Source: Plantactinospora endophytica (GTDB lineage Bacteria > Actinomycetota > Actinomycetes > Mycobacteriales > Micromonosporaceae). From it: 64,000 bases of DNA. This document shows, piece after piece, positions 60,686 to 64,000 of the stretch. Position 1 is the first letter of the stretch; each line of letters opens with the position of its first letter. The position numbers and the translations under genes are program-made. The stretch lies in contig NZ_BONW01000013.1 of the NCBI RefSeq assembly GCF_016862915.1, forward strand, positions 62,001-126,000, written 5' to 3'. The notes beneath the pieces are model-generated. The model worked only from the letters and a program-made list of their open reading frames with translations. It did not search any database and had not been told where the DNA came from.

Positions 60686-62010
60686 CCCGTTGGATCGTCC
60701 GGGCTGGGTCGCGTCGATCAGCGGTGCCGTGGGTCGCCGCGCTCACCGCCGTACTCACCGCCGTGCTCGGCTGGGCTCTGCTCGCTGACGCCGAGCGTTG
60801 GGGCGGGCTGTGGATGGCGGCGGTGCTGGTGCATTACCACAACCTGGGACTGCTGTGGCCGCTGGTCCTGGCCGGCTGCGCCTGGCTCGGTCGGCGCGAC
60901 TGGCCGGCGCGGACCGAGCTGGTGGAGTCGACGCCGCGTACCCGCGCCGCTCGGGCGGCCCTGGTGGCGGTGCTCGTCGCGGGGCTCCTCGCCCTCGGGT
61001 GGATGCTGAGTCTGCTCGACGGGGCGGCCCGCGCGGTGCTGGCCGCGTCGTACCAGCCGCCGGGTTGGTACTGGCCGGTGCTGCTCGGCGCGTTGGGCGT
61101 CGCGACGGCCGGGGTACTCGGCCTCGGGCTCGGCCGGTTGATGCCGTCGCGGCTGACCGGGCCGGTACTGGCGTTCGGCGGGCTCGTGATGATCATCGGC
61201 TCGCCGCTGCTCTGGGAGGAGACCAATTCCCGTGCGCTGCTGCTGATTCCCGGTCACCTCGGGCCGACGGACGAGTACTCGGCGGTGGGTTGGCGTACCG
61301 TGATCGGGCAGGCGGCCTGGTTCGTCGCCCTCGCGGCCACCGGTTGGGTCCTGCTGGTCTCCGGCGCCCGCCGGACCAGACTCCTCGCCGCGCTACCGGC
61401 GGTGCTCGGCCTGGCCGTCGCCCTGTCCGTGCTGCCACCGGCCGATCGCGCGGCGCCGCGCGACCCACACGCCGCCGAACTGGTCTGTGCCGACGGGGAA
61501 CCACGGGTATGCGTAACCCGGCTATACGAACCGACCCTGCCGCAACTCGTCGACCCGGCCCGGCGGGCACTGACCACCCTCCGCCGGCTGCCGCAGCCGC
61601 CGACCGCCGTGATCCAGGGAACCGCCAGGTACGGAACCTTCGTCGAGCAACGCCACGACACCGTCCAGTTGAGCCTCACGGTGGGCGGCGACGGGACGAT
61701 CAGCACCGGCACCGGCTCGATCGAGGAGGACATCCTCGACGGCGCCGGCACCTGGAAGTGTGGCGCCGCCGACGACGACACCGACACGTGGAACCGGATC
61801 GACGCCGCCCGAACGGTCGCCGGACTCTGGCTGCGGGATCGGCACAGCCCACCGGAGACCCTGTGGGAGCCGGTCCGTGCACTGGTCGACCGGGCGATGA
61901 CCTTCCTGCGGGCGCTGCCCGTGGAGGCGCAGACGGCCCGGGTGGCCGCGATGCGAGAGGCCGCCCTCGACTGCCGGTCCGACCTGTACGACATCCTCAC
62001 CAACCCCTGA
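60682..62010 (+). CDS. Polytopic membrane protein, unknown function
   Basis: A 442-residue protein. The first 255 residues hold about six membrane segments (for example VPWVAALTAVLTAVLGWALL and GVATAGVLGLGLGRLMPSRL). The remaining 185 are soluble, with Cys275 and Cys283 in ELVCADGEPRVCVTRL, and a further Cys near WKCGA and LDCRSD. This arrangement resembles ABC-type accessory membrane proteins of actinomycetes, but no ATPase is adjacent. The GTG start overlaps the CPBP gene stop. Its function may be tied to that protease. Confidence 0.75.
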   Translation: MTRWIVRAGSRRSAVPWVAALTAVLTAVLGWALLADAERWGGLWMAAVLVHYHNLGLLWPLVLAGCAWLGRRDWPARTELVESTPRTRAARAALVAVLVAGLLALGWMLSLLDGAARAVLAASYQPPGWYWPVLLGALGVATAGVLGLGLGRLMPSRLTGPVLAFGGLVMIIGSPLLWEETNSRALLLIPGHLGPTDEYSAVGWRTVIGQAAWFVALAATGWVLLVSGARRTRLLAALPAVLGLAVALSVLPPADRAAPRDPHAAELVCADGEPRVCVTRLYEPTLPQLVDPARRALTTLRRLPQPPTAVIQGTARYGTFVEQRHDTVQLSLTVGGDGTISTGTGSIEEDILDGAGTWKCGAADDDTDTWNRIDAARTVAGLWLRDRHSPPETLWEPVRALVDRAMTFLRALPVEAQTARVAAMREAALDCRSDLYDILTNP

Positions 62011-62050
62011 CGACGGCGGCCCGGACCCACCATCCGGGCCCGTCCGTCGT
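62010..62050 (+). terminator. Hairpin terminator after membrane protein gene
   Basis: Arms ACGACGG plus GGCCCGG pair with CCGGGCC plus CCGTCGT around a nine-base loop, with small internal mismatches. It overlaps the stop codon of the membrane protein gene. Confidence 0.8.
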
Positions 62051-62126
62051 GACAACCGTTCGCCACCACCGTCCTCAACGAGCCTCACCTGACGGGGGCC
62101 AGCCTTCCCAAGCGGCGTCACCTTGC

Positions 62127-62163
62127 GCCACGGGCCTTCCGGCGCCAACCGGAGGCCCGTGGC
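62127..62163 (-). terminator. Hairpin terminator after MMPL gene
   Basis: GCCACGGGCCTTCCGG and CCGGAGGCCCGTGGC form a long near-perfect stem with a six-base loop, ten bases past the end of the minus-strand MMPL gene. Confidence 0.82.
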
Positions 62164-62172
62164 GGGAGGTAG

Positions 62173-64000
62173 TCAGCTGGTCGCGCCGGTGAGCGCCGGT
62201 TCGGGGTTGGACTTGACTGTCGGCGGTTGGGGGTCGTGGTGTTTGGACAGTTTGCTGGGCCACCACATCCATCGACCCACATCGACGGTCAGGGCGGTGA
62301 CCAGCACCGAGCGGACGATCATGGTGTCAAGCAGTACGCCGAACGCCACCGTGAAACCTAGCTGCGCGGCGAAGACCAACGGCAGTGATCCCAGCGCTGC
62401 GAAGGTACCGGCCAGCACCAGTCCCGCCGAGGTGATCACGCCGCCGGTGGCGGATAGTCCGGTCCGCGCCCCGTGTCGGGTGCCGTGCAGTTGTGCGTCT
62501 TCCCGTACCCGGGTGACGAGGAAGATGTTGTAGTCGATGCCCAGGGCGACGAGGAACACGAACACCAGGAGTGGGAAGTTCGCGTCCGCTCCGGCGAAGT
62601 CGAACACGTGGTTGAACATCAGCGCGCTCACGCCGAGGGCCGCTCCGAAGGACAGCACCACGGTCGCCATGAGCAGCAACGGCGCGACGATCGCCCGTAG
62701 CAGCAGCGCGAGGACGAGGAAGACCACGATCAGTACGGCGGGGATGATCACCTTGGCGTCGCGGGCGGCTGATTGTTGTGTGTCGAGTGCGATCGCCGTG
62801 CTGCCGCCGAGCCGGGCATCCGCACCTTCGATCTTGTGGACTGCGGTTCTGGCCTGCTCGACGGTGCGCATCGCAGCCTTGCTGCCGGGAGGGTTCTCAA
62901 GCGTCCCGAGGACGAAGACGTCACCATCCTTGATCATCGGCGTCGCGACGTCGGCGATCCCTGGGACGCGGGACAGCACGGTCGTGACCTGCTCCGCCGA
63001 GGTGGCGTTGGCCACGACGTAGATGGGGTCACCCGATCCTGCGGGAAAGTGCCGGGACTTGATCTCCTCGCCGACGACCGCCTGCGGCTCGTTGGTGAAC
63101 TGGCCCTTGCTCGGGATCCCATCGGCCTTGAGCCCCGTCACCCCGATCGCCATGACGCCGAGGACGAGCGCGGTGCCGACCCACACGATCCGCGGCCGGC
63201 GCGAGATGGCGGTGCCGATCCGCGTCCAGATGCCGTCCTTGGCCGTCACCACCGCGCCGAACGACGGCTTCACCGGCCAGAAGATCCAGCGGCCGCAGAT
63301 GACCAGCAGGGCCGGCATCAGGGTGAGCATCGCGAGCAGCCCGATGGCGATACCGATGGCACAGGCCGGGCCGAGCCCTTTTGTGGAGTTGAGACTCGCC
63401 AGCAGCAGCACCAGCAGGCTGACCGCGACGGTCGCGGCGCTGGCGATGATCGCGGGACTGGATCGGTACAACGCCTCCGCCATCGCCTCGTGCCGGTCCT
63501 TGTGCCGCCGCAACTCCTCCCGGTACCGCGAGATGAGCAGTAGCGCGTAGTCGGTGGCGGCGCCGAACACCAGTACGGTCAGAACGAGGCTGGTCTGCGT
63601 GTTGACGGTGAGCCCCGCGTTCTTCGCCAGCAGGTAGATCACTGCTTCCGCCGCGACCAGGGCGCCGCCCGCCGTCAGTAACGGCAGCAGTGGCAGGAAC
63701 GGACTGCGGTAGGTGAACAGCAGGATGACGACCACCACCAACGCCGTGATCATCCCGAGGGCGCCCTCTCCGCTGAAGGCCGTTATGGAATCGGATGCGT
63801 AACCGGCTGGTCCGGTGACGTGGAAACCGAGACCGTTGGCGTTCCGTTCACCGATCTCGGTCATCGCGCCGACGGCCTTGTTGGCCCCGTCCCAGCCATC
63901 GGTACCGTCGTCAATCTGGACCACGGTCTGGATTGCTTTGCCGTCCTGGGACTTCAATGGGCCCTGTGGCTGTCCCACGACCTTCTCGATGCCCTTGAAG
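62173..64000 (-). CDS. MMPL-family transporter, N-terminal part beyond window
   Basis: The last 608 residues of an RND-type MMPL transporter; the start lies past the window edge. Visible are the end of the first porter loop, then AFSGEGALGMITALVVVVILLFTYRSPFLPLLPLLTAGGA, the GAATDYALLLISRYREELRRH segment, and in the second half VLSFGAALGVSALMFNHVFDF and ALGIDYNIFLVTRVREDA. This pairs the GxxxD-Y motif in both halves (ATDYALLL and GIDYNIFL), which carries the proton-relay residues. It resembles lipid or drug exporters of actinomycetes. It is transcribed toward the membrane protein gene and ends at its own terminator. Confidence 0.93.
   Translation of the reverse strand, partial: FKGIEKVVGQPQGPLKSQDGKAIQTVVQIDDGTDGWDGANKAVGAMTEIGERNANGLGFHVTGPAGYASDSITAFSGEGALGMITALVVVVILLFTYRSPFLPLLPLLTAGGALVAAEAVIYLLAKNAGLTVNTQTSLVLTVLVFGAATDYALLLISRYREELRRHKDRHEAMAEALYRSSPAIIASAATVAVSLLVLLLASLNSTKGLGPACAIGIAIGLLAMLTLMPALLVICGRWIFWPVKPSFGAVVTAKDGIWTRIGTAISRRPRIVWVGTALVLGVMAIGVTGLKADGIPSKGQFTNEPQAVVGEEIKSRHFPAGSGDPIYVVANATSAEQVTTVLSRVPGIADVATPMIKDGDVFVLGTLENPPGSKAAMRTVEQARTAVHKIEGADARLGGSTAIALDTQQSAARDAKVIIPAVLIVVFLVLALLLRAIVAPLLLMATVVLSFGAALGVSALMFNHVFDFAGADANFPLLVFVFLVALGIDYNIFLVTRVREDAQLHGTRHGARTGLSATGGVITSAGLVLAGTFAALGSLPLVFAAQLGFTVAFGVLLDTMIVRSVLVTALTVDVGRWMWWPSKLSKHHDPQPPTVKSNPEPALTGATS

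Noticed and set aside
1-64000. CRISPR arrays, tRNA or rRNA genes, prophage
   Set aside because: No regularly spaced repeats, cloverleaf-like sequences, rRNA segments or phage structural genes were seen on reading both strands. A tool-based RNA scan was not possible.

Overview
The window is GC-rich throughout, uses GTG and TTG starts freely, and codes densely on both strands. It carries actinomycete-type families (DUF6069, DUF2690, deazaflavin-dependent nitroreductase, mycothiol-dependent maleylpyruvate isomerase fold, TAP-like secreted hydrolases, large SGNH proteins). It most resembles a chromosomal, accessory-rich segment of a Micromonosporaceae-type actinomycete. That placement is an inference from gene content. 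No rRNA, tRNA, CRISPR array, intact insertion sequence or replication origin was seen.

Layout. 0-8 kb: zinc alcohol dehydrogenase, an orphan cytochrome c oxidase subunit I with a long tail, DUF1963 and AlkD proteins, two small membrane proteins and an amidohydrolase. 8-11 kb: a broken methyltransferase, then a chromate-resistance operon with ChrB split into two overlapping genes, followed by chrA. 11-15 kb: three regulator/effector units (MarR/tautomerase, HxlR/flavin-fold protein, MarR/DUF6069 membrane protein), each with visible dyad operators. 15-25 kb: a five-gene CUT2-type sugar ABC operon with a TIM-barrel isomerase, divergent from a 1,181-residue secreted ThuA/sugar-dehydrogenase/PKD/CBM6/ricin protein. 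A LacI-like operator lies between them and a strong terminator ends the secreted gene. 25-30 kb: small hypothetical genes, a VOC protein, an NmrA-like oxidoreductase under a MerR-type promoter, and two families of dispersed repeats. 30-40 kb: a 1,317-residue secreted SGNH-esterase protein with a DUF2690 partner, a Fic-like protein with a duplicated N-terminal module, and a membrane GT2 glycosyltransferase.

40-60 kb is a mosaic of small regulator-plus-enzyme units mixed with gene remnants: a P-domain, an imine reductase tail, an SDR start, an IS110-like end, a PPOX piece and a gutted cupin. Inside it, 44-51.5 kb reads as a local regulatory circuit. A MerR protein is surrounded by three promoters with exact 19-bp spacers (ahead of a RidA protein and two paralogous secreted hydrolases) and a fourth, less complete one ahead of a GPP34 protein. 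Both hydrolase messages appear leaderless. A TetR protein, itself apparently leaderless, has copies of its putative operator ahead of itself, the MerR gene and a SnoaL-like gene. This circuit is the best candidate here for an undescribed system. The window ends in a membrane CPBP protease pair and an MMPL transporter that runs off the edge.
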